From Rotaria sp. Silwood1 (taxonomy: Eukaryota > Rotifera > Eurotatoria > Philodinida > Philodinidae): a DNA stretch of 64,000 nt. Below the pieces are notes generated by a model. The model was not told the DNA's origin, did no database searches, and was given only the letters and a program-made list of their open reading frames with translations. A program made the position numbers and the translations under genes. The stretch is from positions 2,218,770 to 2,282,769 of the forward strand of contig CAJNOP010000017.1 in NCBI GenBank assembly GCA_905250075.1. The letters run 5' to 3'. This document shows positions 1 through 11,800 of this stretch, piece by piece; positions within the stretch are counted from its first letter, which is position 1; each line of letters opens with the position of its first letter.

Positions 1-483
1 CATGATTTCGAACAAACCAGAGATGAACATCAAGCTTGAAGACGGATTTTCAAGTCACTGATATGCAGATAAGATCCGCAGTATTACTAATGTATGTTTC
101 TTCAATTGGTTCAATATGTTATGTACTGATCACTTTTCACTGCCACTGACCTTCGATAAACCAGCGAAATGCAAAATAAAACGAGAAAATCATCTGACGA
201 TTTGTTATTAAGTGCAATTTGTCGATATTTCTCTCGTGAATGATCCAATCAAATCGAAATGAATTAATCATTGAAATAGAAATAATACTAATAGGATGAG
301 TGTGGATGTGGTCCTTGGTGAACTGAATACATATCCACAGTCTCAAATTTACGCTTTCTAGGTGAACAGTTAAATGGACATGCGACTGACCATATAAACA
401 GAAGAGAAATCAACAATTATTTAATAGAATCGAATCTGTTTATTCATTTCATCACAAAGCAAGAGAACTGTTAACGATAAAAA
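1..483. other. Intergenic, nothing recognised
   Basis: AT-rich DNA downstream of the minus-strand NHL gene. A short open frame on the minus strand (137-346) has no recognisable motif and no splice context, so I treat it as chance. Confidence 0.5.
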
Positions 484-1394
484 TCAACTTAGTTCGATAG
501 GAAATCGTTGTACTCGATGATTCTCGTTTTCAACGACATAGAGATTGCCATCTCGATCGATTGACAACCCCACGGGATAATTCAACTGATTTGCTTGTTC
601 TCCTGGACCATTACCGCCAACAATAACTTCTCCCTGTTTTGCTCCCTTGGTCCAACGCATCACTCGATGATTCCAACAGTCTGCCACATAGACAGTGCCG
701 AGCACATCAACAAACACTCCGTTAGGACCCGACAGTTGTGTCAGATCATTCCCTTTGCCTTGACCACCTGCCACGACAATTCCTTCTTTCGCATCCTTCA
801 TCCACTTCATCACACGATGATTCTGCGAGTCCGACACGTACACAGAGTCATTTTCATCAACAAAGACGTGGGCAGGAAAGTTCAGTTGATTGAGATGATT
901 CCCTTGTCCATTTCCACCTGCCACGACTGTTCCATTCGTCTCTCCCATTTGATATCGTCTCACGTCATGCCTTTGTTCGTCAGTGATGTAGAGATTTCTC
1001 TTACTGTCCATCGTTAGTCCATGACAATAGATATAGTTTATGATCGTTTCTCCACTTGTTGTTCCAGTTTGACGAGACCAACGCATCACTCGCTCATTCC
1101 CTCTATCACAGATAATGAGACTCTCTGTGTATTTGTCAACAATCACATCCGTTGGTCTTTCCAGCTGATCCATTCGATTTCCTTCTCCATTTCCACCAGC
1201 CACCACTCGACCACTCATATCACCTTTCTTCCATTCCACAACACGATGATTTCTCCAGTCAGCGATGACAACTGTTTGATCCTCATCCACATAGAGACCG
1301 ATAGGATAGTTAAGTTCGTTGACTGAGTGGCCTTTTCCGTAACCTCCAGCAATGGTAACCCCATTCTGTTGCCATCTAGCATTAGGAGGAAGAT
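484..1394 (-). CDS. NHL-repeat six-bladed propeller protein (5' end missing)
   Basis: The last exon runs from about 1394 down to the stop at 484-486. It encodes six NHL blades in a row, each built on a core like L-N-x-P-x-G-V-x-V-D followed by V-Y-V-A-D-x-x-N-H-R-V-x-x-W and a glycine-rich turn (VAGGNGxG). Six blades is a complete NHL propeller, so the domain looks whole. Such domains bind proteins or RNA, and bdelloid genomes carry many stand-alone copies. A polypyrimidine tract with a TTACAG acceptor ends at 1395, so the frame to its left is intron and upstream exons must exist. A GTGAG donor near 1546 is possible, but I find no start codon before it. The bacterial-like regularity of the blades fits a horizontally acquired or amplified family; that is inference. 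Target unknown. Confidence 0.8.
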
Positions 1395-4300
1395 CTGTAA
1401 TAGAAGAAAAAAAAACAACCATTTGGATAGGTCGTTGTGAACGACGTGTCTCTTTTCCTGAAAAAAATGATTTTCGATTCGATTGTTAGCTATTTATTGA
1501 GAGTGATAGTGCGAGTGATGATGATTCAACCCTTTCTCTTTTCTCACCTTGTTTGCTGAAGTGACTATTTGTTAAAAAAATACAGAATGTATTGGATTCA
1601 AGGGCGCAAGAGCTTTACACTTACGAAGAAAAAACACCAAGTGTTCAGTCATTTTTGGCTTAAGACTTAGAGACGAATGGGTAACCTAGTGTGTTGAATC
1701 CAAATATAACAATGGTTTTTGTTCGTGGATCTCCAGAAAGTCGCTTTCCGAGAAACTTTTTTACCAAAGCATTTATTTGATCCGTCCAGATGAAAAAGTA
1801 TATCAGAAAAATATTAAAAGAATATTTTATTAAAGATTCCTTGGAAGTTTTTGAAGGTTTTTTGTAAGTGAACACCTATAACATAAAAGAAAAACTCGTC
1901 TCTAGTTTTACAGTTTTTTCTCAAAATCTGACGGACCATAGATAATCGACCGTCCTGATCATGAATATGTATGTTGCAAGTCTTATCGCTATTTATCAGA
2001 TCTAATACCAAGCTACAGACTGAATTCACCGTCGAAGTCCAAGTATAAGAATTTCGATTCAAGAGATAACCAGTCTATAGAAAGAATGAAAAGATTTTTA
2101 CTATTCCAAAGTCTAAAATGTATCGACTTCTGATCTAACAGAACTCGCAAACTGAAAGTTGCAGACCAAACGGATTCAGTTTTTGTTTTTGAATATCTTA
2201 TACATTCAACAAAGCTTACAATTTAAAATATACTAGTGAAATAGCGGAACAGTAGAAAAACACCTGCTTTGAGTGTGAGAGCAGATGATTGTTTCGTTAC
2301 CTATCTATAACCGTGGGTGGTATAAGTAAGATAATGAAGATACTTGATTTGCTCTGGATCCCTCTCTCAAAGCGTCTAGTAGAGCTTATTGATTTGCTAT
2401 CAACGATATCTGCCGATATAGGGTACGACTCACACAAAAGACCCTCTTTTCTTCAGTGGTGTCATTAATGTTAAATCACTGATGAGTGCTTAGCTTATAA
2501 AGACGAATGATAAAAACAAGTTTTTAGTGGAGAATCTTAGCTATCTGATGGGAAATAGGTTTTTAAAAAAAATCAAGTATTGTTCTTGATGTATATACTC
2601 AATACTACAATAATGCACTTCCATAGGGTCATAAAGCTCTCTAGAAAATCATATTTTTATAACCTTCACAAGAACAAAAAGTAAGCTATTGATGCCAAAC
2701 TGTAGATTGAGCATTAACATGACTATTCATGTGTTTATTTTTGTCAGAGATTGAATAATGACTAAAATAGAATGCAAGAGAAAAGTATATTTCCAAATCA
2801 TTTTTGCACAAGAATACTTCACTTTGGTTAACAACTATCATTTCTTATCGTACTTTTTAAAAACAAACTACATAGATCGGTGTAGAATCTACGAAAACTT
2901 GCCTAAAACCTCAAATAAATACGATTGATTGTTTTGTATCAGAGAGTATTCAGTACACAACTTTGATAATGCTAGGTGACGGTCAGTCAGACTAGCCGAT
3001 AGATAATATGCAACGTAAACATCGAACTTCTCTCTCAATCATGTCTCACACAGAATATAAGTATTTCGATGATAAAACGATGAATTTTCGATGAGGACTG
3101 CCTTCGCTGCTGTATGTCCTTTCCATTTGGATTGAGACTTTCAGATTAAAAAGCATTACTCACGAAGAACACCGGATTTTGTAGAAATCGGTCCGACAAA
3201 AGAAGTTTCAGAAGAAGCCATTCCTTGTGACGGTTCTTGGAAACAAGGAAGAGAAGGTTGTATTTGTTTAAGATGAATGATAATCAAATCAGGATCTTTC
3301 TCCGCTGCTTGCAAATGTCTTTTGGTGACAAATTGGCTTCTAGTTGTTAACGTGACTATCTGAAACAAACTGAATTCATCTCTCTTATCTGCACTCAACC
3401 CATGAAAAAGATCAAGATTTTCGACTGACGACCAAACAATTCGTTGGAATAACAATTTATATCTAATTATGTCTCTATGAATCGATTGATTAAGCTCAGT
3501 TCCAACTGCATGCATGTGATTCAACAACTATGACAACTTTTTAAAAAGTTCTATTGACTAAAAACTGGTTTGTGATCCCGAATTCATGCTAGTTGTAAAT
3601 GGTTTCTCATACAAATAAAGTAATTCACTGTTTGACATGTGGAAAATACTTTGAAGGAAAGTAGCTTTGGTGCAATCAGAAATAAACAATTGTGAAGGAT
3701 GGTCTTCTGGAAACCTACAGTTTGGATGTGAAATTTCTATTCGTTTAGAGATCATCATCTTTTGTTTCCTGTATCAAAAAATCGAACTGATTGATTTAGT
3801 TGATGATTTATGAATCACTAAGACTATGTTGAATGACATGTCAAATCGATTAGTTTTGTATTCTATTCACACCAATTACTAGATAGGAAACCGATCCTAT
3901 TTTTGTTATCATTGCAGGATTTAATTCTATAGCACGACTTGACATCGAAAATCAAAATTTAGTCAATAGAAATATTTCCCATTATTTTCATAGCTGTTAG
4001 ATGTCATGTTGAAAACGTACCTCAATTATTCGCTTGATAAATGAAAAACTCCGAATAAATTGCTGTTGGATTATGTACCTCTCGATTGTGCATAATTTTG
4101 ATGAGGAAAGAGAAAAACTAACAAAGCCAATTCTTCGCTCATCCAAATGAAAACAGATACTTTTACAAGCCAGCGCAATCCTGTTCGCGGTTTTTTTCTG
4201 GATTTCCTCAACTAAGTCCTCTTTAACTCTTCGACTGCTCGTGAATGAGACTTTATTTCTGGGAATTTGGCATTGAAAACTCAGATTTGATCAGGAGGCT

Positions 4301-7300
4301 CTAAGCACTATTAAAAGGAGTTCCATGACTGTAATATTGAACTGTCCTCTCGAGGATAATTGAGATTGAAATGAAGAGTTAGTACAACAATAATCCTCTT
4401 GCATGTATTTATTTGGATCATCTCTGAAACCTTTTACGGAGGCTAGCATCAACGCTATTCATTTCTCGATAATAGTATACAGAATTTCGGTAAGCATGTT
4501 TGACATTAGAAGTGCCAATTTATAGTAGCTTTTGGTTCAATTTATATTTATTCTAAATTAAAAGGTAAATAATTCCTCTGTCTGACATCGACTTACATAT
4601 ACAAGTGGTTTCGTGATGTTAGACTTAACCTTATACATGAAGCATAAATGTTGTTTATTTTCTTTTTTTTATGGATTTTTATTTTCTTCGAATCAATTAT
4701 TGACAGTAAAAAGAATAGAATAAGAATAAAACACGAATAAATAGTTAAGCAAAGTTCAACAACATAAGATGACTTAAACTGAGATTCAAGTATTTATTTT
4801 ATTTTTGTATTATTTTCTTTAATGTCAAGAATCGATTCTCAGAAAAAAAACCAATGAAGAAGAGAAAACAATCATGTCCTGTTCATAAATAAATCACTGT
4901 GTTCTTCCTAAAAACACGTAGTGAGGCTAGACTTCATTAAATCAATGCGAAAAAAGAAATAACGTCAATGTATAGTCTCTATAAAAACACATTACCATGG
5001 TATTTTCTCTCGTTCAACTTCGTCTGATGGAATGAAGAAGAAAGAGGAATTGAAAAAAAATGTCAGTAGTCAGGTTTAAATGCAATGTGTTGTTTGCGTC
5101 ACTGGCTTTTATCTCATTCCATCGATGTATGGTTGTTTTTCTTTCTACTTCAACATTTCGAGGGAAGCATCATTTTGTTGGAAGAAAAGTGCAGACGGCA
5201 TCGTACATTCATACGTGGCCAACGAGAAGATCTCACATCGACTTTTGTTTGATGTATTTTACCCGACAACGAAAAGCTTTTTAATCGAAAATTCTTCAGA
5301 CGATCTTCTGTTGTTCACATTTCGGTGATTGATTGTAGTCTCGAACAATATTCATTATCAGGTTCATATGATTGAAAGAATATCCAATTATCATAAAATC
5401 AGAGAATTTGAATTCAATAGAATATATGTTCCTGCTCTAGTTTATAAGCTAGACGAACAGCGAAACTACGACCGTCTTCATAATCGTTCCTATCGAAATT
5501 CCACATGGCAAAGGATGAAAAACGGTCTCGTGAACATGATCACATAAAGTCCATTAAATTGAGATTTTTCTTATTTTTTAGATTGGATGATGTCTCGACA
5601 CCATATTCAAGAAATTAAGATTAATTCTGTTTATAACGTGACACATCTCATGAAAATAATAATTATGACAACTATAGATTTTTTTCGCCCGAGCTCCAAG
5701 ACACAAAATGAAACACCGTACAAGATTTGTTGAAGTTGTTCATTCCGCTTAGAATGACGAATATTTTTCACTAATTATATGAAATTAATAGAAAGTTTAA
5801 TCATTTCATTCGGTAGGAGAAAAACAGTTGTCTTTGCGAATTGAGAACAATGGATTGATATCATTTGTACTTCTTTGTCTTAGCCTTTTACTCAGGTGAA
5901 TAACCATGTCGGATTGATTCACATCAACAAACATTTCTATTATAAATGTATTCCTTGTTCTCTTGACCTTGTCAAAGCATGTAAAAACCAAAATTAGCAC
6001 ACAAACCATATTAAACACAACATCTGACCACTACAACAACAAAAAAAACATGCTATTCTAAAAAAATATTCATTTATTTCTCTTCATATTTTATTGGCAC
6101 GCTTTCAAAAACATAACCATTCTGTTACATCGACTCTCTTCCAAATTTTATTGAATAAATATGTTCACTGATCAGTTGCAAATAAAGAATGAAATCTCTC
6201 GATAAAATTATTCCTTCATTGATAAGTTTATTTATTAAATCCCAGTTATAAATCAGATCTCTTGATAAAACTATGGCTTCTAAAAATAAAGCTAAAGTGT
6301 TTAATGAGAAAAAGATTTGATCTGTTTATAATTTTCATTTATCAATCTTATGTAACTTAAAATTATGAATAATATTCCTTGAATTCTATTATGTGGTGCT
6401 GGACTATTTCGTGCAAATAAGATATTAATGCTCTACATTTGTTTTGGCAGTGACATTGAGCTAGCTATTATCACATATGATCACCGTTTGCATATAAGGT
6501 AGAACTTGATTTAGGATACTGGTTTGATGCTATTTCGTTCAAGTAACAGGTCTATCAAAAAGACTTGCATATATTAATCATAGTATAGAATATTGTAACA
6601 AATAGAATGATCGAATTGAATATTTGAGAAATATTAACTTGCTTCATTTAACATTTATAAATATTCTTTTGTTATTTGTTTAGAATTTCAACCGTTCTAA
6701 AACAATAAATGAGAAGATGCATATCCATAATCTATACGCACACTCACACTGAACATCCACATCCTAATGTTTGAGCTTAAAGTTCCAGTAGTTCGGCTCG
6801 GTCCAACCTAGCTCTATTTTGCTTACATCACTAGGATGAACATAATCAATGAACAATTCTTCAAATGGAAGTAGATGAAACATATCGTATATATTTTACT
6901 TGACTTGTTTCAAGAAAAAAACCTAACATGTTTCTTTCTCTAGTATACAAGTGATTTATACAATTGAAAATTTTGATCATGAATGTATTGAAAAAAAGAC
7001 AATTTATATATTAGTTTTATTCTATTGTAGTGAAATGTTTCACGACTTACAAGTCACTTCGTAATAGAAAAAATAGTGATGCATACATGTAAATTTATGT
7101 TAATATATATCTAAAGCGATATCTATAGTAACAAACTTTCTCAATGGCTTTATGCTAATAACCAATACGAACAGAGAATTCTAGATCGATAGACAAGAGA
7201 TGTAATCTTAATAAAAATGGTTTGGATTCGGCTGTAAGCAGTATTTTTTTTTATATCGAAAAAGAAAACAGTACAGTTTGAGAAGATGTAAATAGAACGA

Positions 7301-8554
7301 AAGATGAATAATGTGAGATCTACGCTCAATTGTGATACAATTAATACAGATAATAATAGTCGAGCAATATGCGATAAAATGGTACTTATATAATTTACTT
7401 ACGAACTTGAACGAGTTGGAAATGATGAATCTACAAAAAAATATCCAATCAATCTGTATAAAATATATAGTGTTTTTTTATAATTGGTCAATGGAATTTA
7501 TTAAATACACTTGCTCATTATTGTTTGCACAGCAAGTATGTGTAACTTATCATTGATTAAATGAAATTAATATTAAAATTGTTGTTTTACTGTTAATAAA
7601 ATTGATAGTCTCTGTTTTTTTTTGTTTGTTTATTTTATTTTCAATCAATTTAACATATTCTATATTTTAGTAAAAATATATTAAGATATGTTTAACTAGA
7701 ATATAGAAATGAATTCTTAAGATATTTATTTATATGCTAATATCAAATGTCGAAATATTATACAATGACATGAATATTTTTGTTTTATTAATAGATCAAA
7801 TCTTATAGATGATTATAGACAGATATGAGAGTATTACATGAGAGAAAGAAAAAAAGAATTAGAGATAGTGTAAAGCAGAATTTCTAACAATCCTATGAAG
7901 CATAGATCAGTACCGCCCATAGTAAAGTATCAATCTTTTTAACTTGTGTCTGCCTGTCATGATTTCTGTAGTATTTTTACAGACATAATATTGTGAAAAT
8001 AATTGAAAGGAAACAAAAGACTGTCTTTCTGAGAAGACAAGAAAGTCATGAATACTGAAATGACATGCTTCTAGCAAACATTTATCGATTTCATACAGAA
8101 TGTATTTGCTCAGTATAGACAATAAAGAAGACAGAAATCATTACTATTTAGAATCTCTTTTTTTTTTTAAGAAAAAAATTTTTTGAATTAATACGATAAA
8201 TTTATTGACGATCTATCATTATTCACCATTGAATTCAGTCAAAATAATAAAAACATTCTTTTTCCAGTTTAAAGAATGAATTTTTTTCGAAAATTGAGAC
8301 CAAAAACAAGAGAAGCAATTACTAATCTGCCTCGTCTGTAACAGTCAAAATAGCCGTATTGAACGTCTGGCATCAATGATGCCATTCATGATATAGAAAT
8401 CGTATCATAATAGAATACCTGAATACAATAAAGAACATATTTTTTACAAGCAAATGACTATTGTCAAATTCAGGTTATATGTGACAAATACATATCATAT
8501 ATAAGCAGTAGAAAATCTATTAAATTAACATAATATGTTTTATTTTCATTTTAG
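1395..8554. other. Long gene-poor stretch
   Basis: About 7 kb of AT-rich sequence without a gene I can support. The first part may hold the missing 5' exons of the NHL gene. Two minus-strand frames (3156-3527 and 3558-3758) look somewhat protein-like but are separated by an in-frame stop and match no family I know. Overlapping plus-strand frames around 5060-5547 are short and unrecognised. The rest is poly-A/T runs. Confidence 0.45.
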
Positions 8555-9249
8555 ATGGTGAGTCAATGTAAAACTTGTAATGTAATAAATCGTCGTATGT
8601 CATTTTTTTTCTTCTAGTTACCTTTAACACTTCTTCGAACCGCTGTTTACCATCCTATGGTGGGTAATATAGTGACTCATAATTTTATATATTAATATTT
8701 TGTATTAATAGTTGGTGGAATTAAAAAATGGTGAAACTTATAATGGACATTTGATCAGTTGCGATAATTTTATGAATATTCATTTACGTGATGTTATCTG
8801 TACTTCTCGAGTAAATTGTCGTATTTTCTTTCTCAAAATTAAAGATTATCTTAGCTGTATCTGTAGGATGGTGATCGATTTTGGAAAATTCCTGAATGTT
8901 ATATACGTGGTAATACTATCAAATATCTTCGATTACCCGAAGATGTACTTGGACTTGTCAAAGAAGACACTAATGAAAAACCAACACGTTCCGGACCACC
9001 AACACGTCGTCCTTTTCGTGGTCGTGGCGATGGTGGACGAGGAGGTAAAATAGAAAGCAAATAATCAATGTTTAAATAATAGGTCACGATCAATTTTTTG
9101 TTTTGAATTCGATAGGACATGGTGGTCGATCTGGAGGACCTGGTGATCATCGTAAAGGTGGTGGCGGTGGTGGTCGTGGTGGACATCAAGGATCACGTGG
9201 TGGTGGCCGTGGTGGTCAACAAGGTGGACAGCTTCGTCAAGGACGATAG
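8555..9249 (+). CDS. LSM4: U6 snRNA-associated Sm-like protein LSm4
   Basis: LSm4 is a subunit of the Lsm2-8 ring that binds the U6 snRNA 3' end in the nucleus and of the Lsm1-7 ring in cytoplasmic mRNA decay. Exons are 8555-8557, 8618-8659, 8712-8810, 8867-9044 and 9116-9249, giving 151 residues. The Sm1 region contains [13 protein letters not shown] and the Sm2 region [14 protein letters not shown], both near-identical to animal LSm4. The tail after residue 90 is rich in Gly and Arg (RG/RGG), as in human LSm4, where this tail is arginine-methylated and promotes P-body assembly. The first coding exon holds only the ATG, directly after a TTTTAG acceptor, so the 5' leader is spliced on in cis or trans. 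Introns are 52-71 nt. The family call is secure. Confidence 0.96.
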
Positions 9250-10889
9250 TGTATGAATAGTAATGATAACAATCATTCTCATCAAATTTCAGCATATCGT
9301 CTTGATTTTTTTCTTACTCAGATCAACAGCTCGAGTGAGAGACATTCTATAGCTTATTGAAAACAAACTGTTTGTCTTCTTTTTTTGTCTGAATTAAATC
9401 ATTGTAAAGATATATAAGTATTTGATTTTGCTATCAATCAATCAATAAGTTAAATGATGAGAATATTAACGTATACATCAAAATAGTTAACGATAACAAA
9501 TCAATTTGACTATTTTCCTCACAAACTAGTAAAATTTGATAAAAACATTGTATGTCAGGCTCAATAGTTCTACCTTTTATCCATACATTTGATGTAAATT
9601 CTTCTCTTTAGATTTTTTTTGACAAAAAACAACATAATTTTAGACAAGCTCGAATAATTTATTTCAACGACGACGAACATTGATAGTATTTATTTTCTTA
9701 TATTAAACTGATATTCATCAAGCTAATTATTATTAAATGGAATAGTAGACAGTAATCAATAGAGGTATCTCGAGTGAAGATTGACTTCTTCAATCCTGAA
9801 ACTTTTTCGTTTTTACACAACGTTTTATTGGTAGTTTTTTGCTCATCTATTTTCAAAACAAGACATAATAATTTCTATATCGAAAATACAGAGTTTTGTA
9901 GAAAAAGACTAAAGCTATCATTTGAAAAGAAAATAGTTGGCATCAACATCATGAAAACTTCTGGTTGCCTTATTGATCGTGACTAAACTTTATACATTGT
10001 AAATTTTGCTTGAAAAAAATAATATATGCTTGTAACGCTTAAAGTGAAATATTATTTCTTAAAGATTTTTATATGATTCGATAGAGTTCGGTAAGCTCTG
10101 CGAGAAAATGGATATTCCAAAGACTTCGATCTTGTTTCGAATACGACTATTGAAAGAAACCAGGCATAGTAATAAAAATTTCATGTATCCATTATTAAAG
10201 AGATTAAGTTGCACTTTTAATAACTTTAGCTGATCTATTGTTCCGTCTGTTTGTACAGTTCGAAAAGGTTATTTACCAGTTCATTGTGTCATGCTACATC
10301 TCGAAAACATCAATTATCAGTCGATGATTAACTTATGTTGTTGAAAGTTAAGCATATTCTCTTCGCTGATTTAATAATGTAATCAAAAATGTTCTAATAA
10401 AAGATTTTCTTATTGTTAATAATACATAGAATATTATCGAATATGATTTCTGAACAATTAGGCAAAAAGAAATAAAAACTTAAATAATGATTACTAACGG
10501 ATCACACATTATTAAGAAAATTAATTAACAGAAAATCTATCTATATTCCAATCGATTTCAATAAACAATTAAAAACGACATCTTTATTCTTCTATTGGTT
10601 ACTTATGGATTTGCTTTTGTTTATATTCAAGATAATATCCAACTGTAATCATTGAAAAGTTTGTACTCAAAAACAATCTCACGAGGATAAACAGCTGACA
10701 GACATGTATCATATGGATGATTATTACTTTCTTATTCTGCGTCATATCAATTAGAACCATTCATTTGCTTCCTATGCAACCGAACGCACATATGACATTA
10801 TCTCATTCATACACATATATATATGTATATATCCTTCATATTTTACGTTTATTTATTTTTTTAGAATTTTTTTGTGTAAAAGAAAAAAT
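9250..10889. other. Intergenic between LSM4 and the E2 gene
   Basis: AT-rich DNA with no supported gene. It should contain the LSM4 3' UTR and the promoter of the E2 gene. A TTTTAG acceptor at 10863-10864 lies 25 nt before the E2 start codon. Confidence 0.5.
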
Positions 10890-11541
10890 ATGTCTTCAAT
10901 GTCGAATCCAACGACAACAACAGCAACAACAGCTCAACGTCGTTTAATGCGTGATTTACGTGATTTAACACAAAATCCCGTTGAAGGAATCAATGCAGCA
11001 CCCGTTAGTGCAGATAATATATTTCAATGGAATGCTATATTAGATGGACCTGAAGATAGTCTTTTTGAAGATGCAAGTTTTGTTTTAACACTTAAATTTC
11101 CACAAGATTATCCAAATCATCCACCTGATGTTAAATTTGTTACCAAAGTATTTCATCCAAATATATGTAAGATTTTCTATTTGTAAAACATTTTCTTTTA
11201 AAAGATATTCTTTCTTTTATTTTATAGATATGGATGGATCAATTTGTCTTGATATATTACAACAACGTTGGAGTGCAAGTTTAGATGTGTCAACATTACT
11301 TATTTCAATTCGTTCATTATTAACAGATCCAAATCCAGCATCACCAGCCAATTCTGAAGCAGCTATGCTTTATCAAAATCATCGTCGTGATTATGAACGA
11401 CGTGTACGAGAATATATCGATCAACAAATTATGGAAGACGATGATAATGATGAAAGTGAACATGGAAAATCAGCAACAGATAAAAAGAATAATGTTGCAA
11501 CAACAACAACAACTTCACCACCTCCTGCTGCCAGTGACTAG
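10890..11541 (+). CDS. UBE2A/UBE2B: RAD6-type ubiquitin-conjugating enzyme E2
   Basis: E2 enzyme of the RAD6 branch, which carries ubiquitin as a thioester and with RAD18 or RNF20/40-type E3s modifies PCNA and histone H2B. Exons are 10890-11166 and 11228-11541, giving 196 residues. The UBC fold starts at QRRLMRDL (about residue 16) and includes [10 protein letters not shown], the HPN motif at 89-91 and the active-site Cys99 within [10 protein letters not shown], followed by SPANSEAA; all are RAD6 hallmarks. Two features differ from human UBE2A/B. A Thr-rich N-terminal extension of about 14 residues is present. The C-terminal extension of about 45 residues opens with an acidic run ([10 protein letters not shown]) like the acidic tail of yeast Rad6, then continues Lys- and Thr-rich. 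A second ATG three codons in could also serve as start. The gene converges on the Roco gene. Confidence 0.95.
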
Positions 11542-11800
11542 TCATTTGTTGCTTTTTTTTGTTTCTTTAATATGAACAAAAAAAAAATTCATCAACAGTG
11601 TATGTGTGTATATATACTTCTCTAGATTTTCGCGTATGGGTTTTGTTTCATTTGCATATAATACTGCTGCGTAGTTTGTACCTCTCATATGACGAATATT
11701 TTTTTTTGTGTCTCTCACTTTTTTTATTGTCACATACAAAGAAGTAAATATATATAAACGAAATGAACAACACAAAAAAAGAATACATTGTTTTTTTTTT
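11542..11800. other. Shared 3' region of two convergent genes
   Basis: The 259 bp between the E2 stop (plus strand) and the Roco stop (minus strand). It must hold both 3' ends, so the two transcripts probably overlap or nearly touch. Confidence 0.5.
11723..11728 (-). terminator. Possible poly(A) signal of the Roco gene
   Basis: On the minus strand this reads AATAAA, about 73 nt past the Roco stop codon. The spacing is right, but such hexamers are common in AT-rich DNA. Confidence 0.35.

Noticed and set aside
595-1326. Plus-strand frames across the NHL gene
   Set aside because: Antisense to a clear six-bladed NHL propeller.
3156-3758. Two protein-like minus-strand frames that might be exons of one gene
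   Set aside because: They are separated by an in-frame stop, the splice sites are weak, and neither matches a family I can name.
5060-5547. Overlapping plus-strand frames
   Set aside because: Short, in different frames, with no motif or consistent splicing.
8899-9295. His- and Thr/Ser/Arg-rich minus-strand frames
   Set aside because: They are antisense shadows of the Gly/Arg-rich LSM4 tail.
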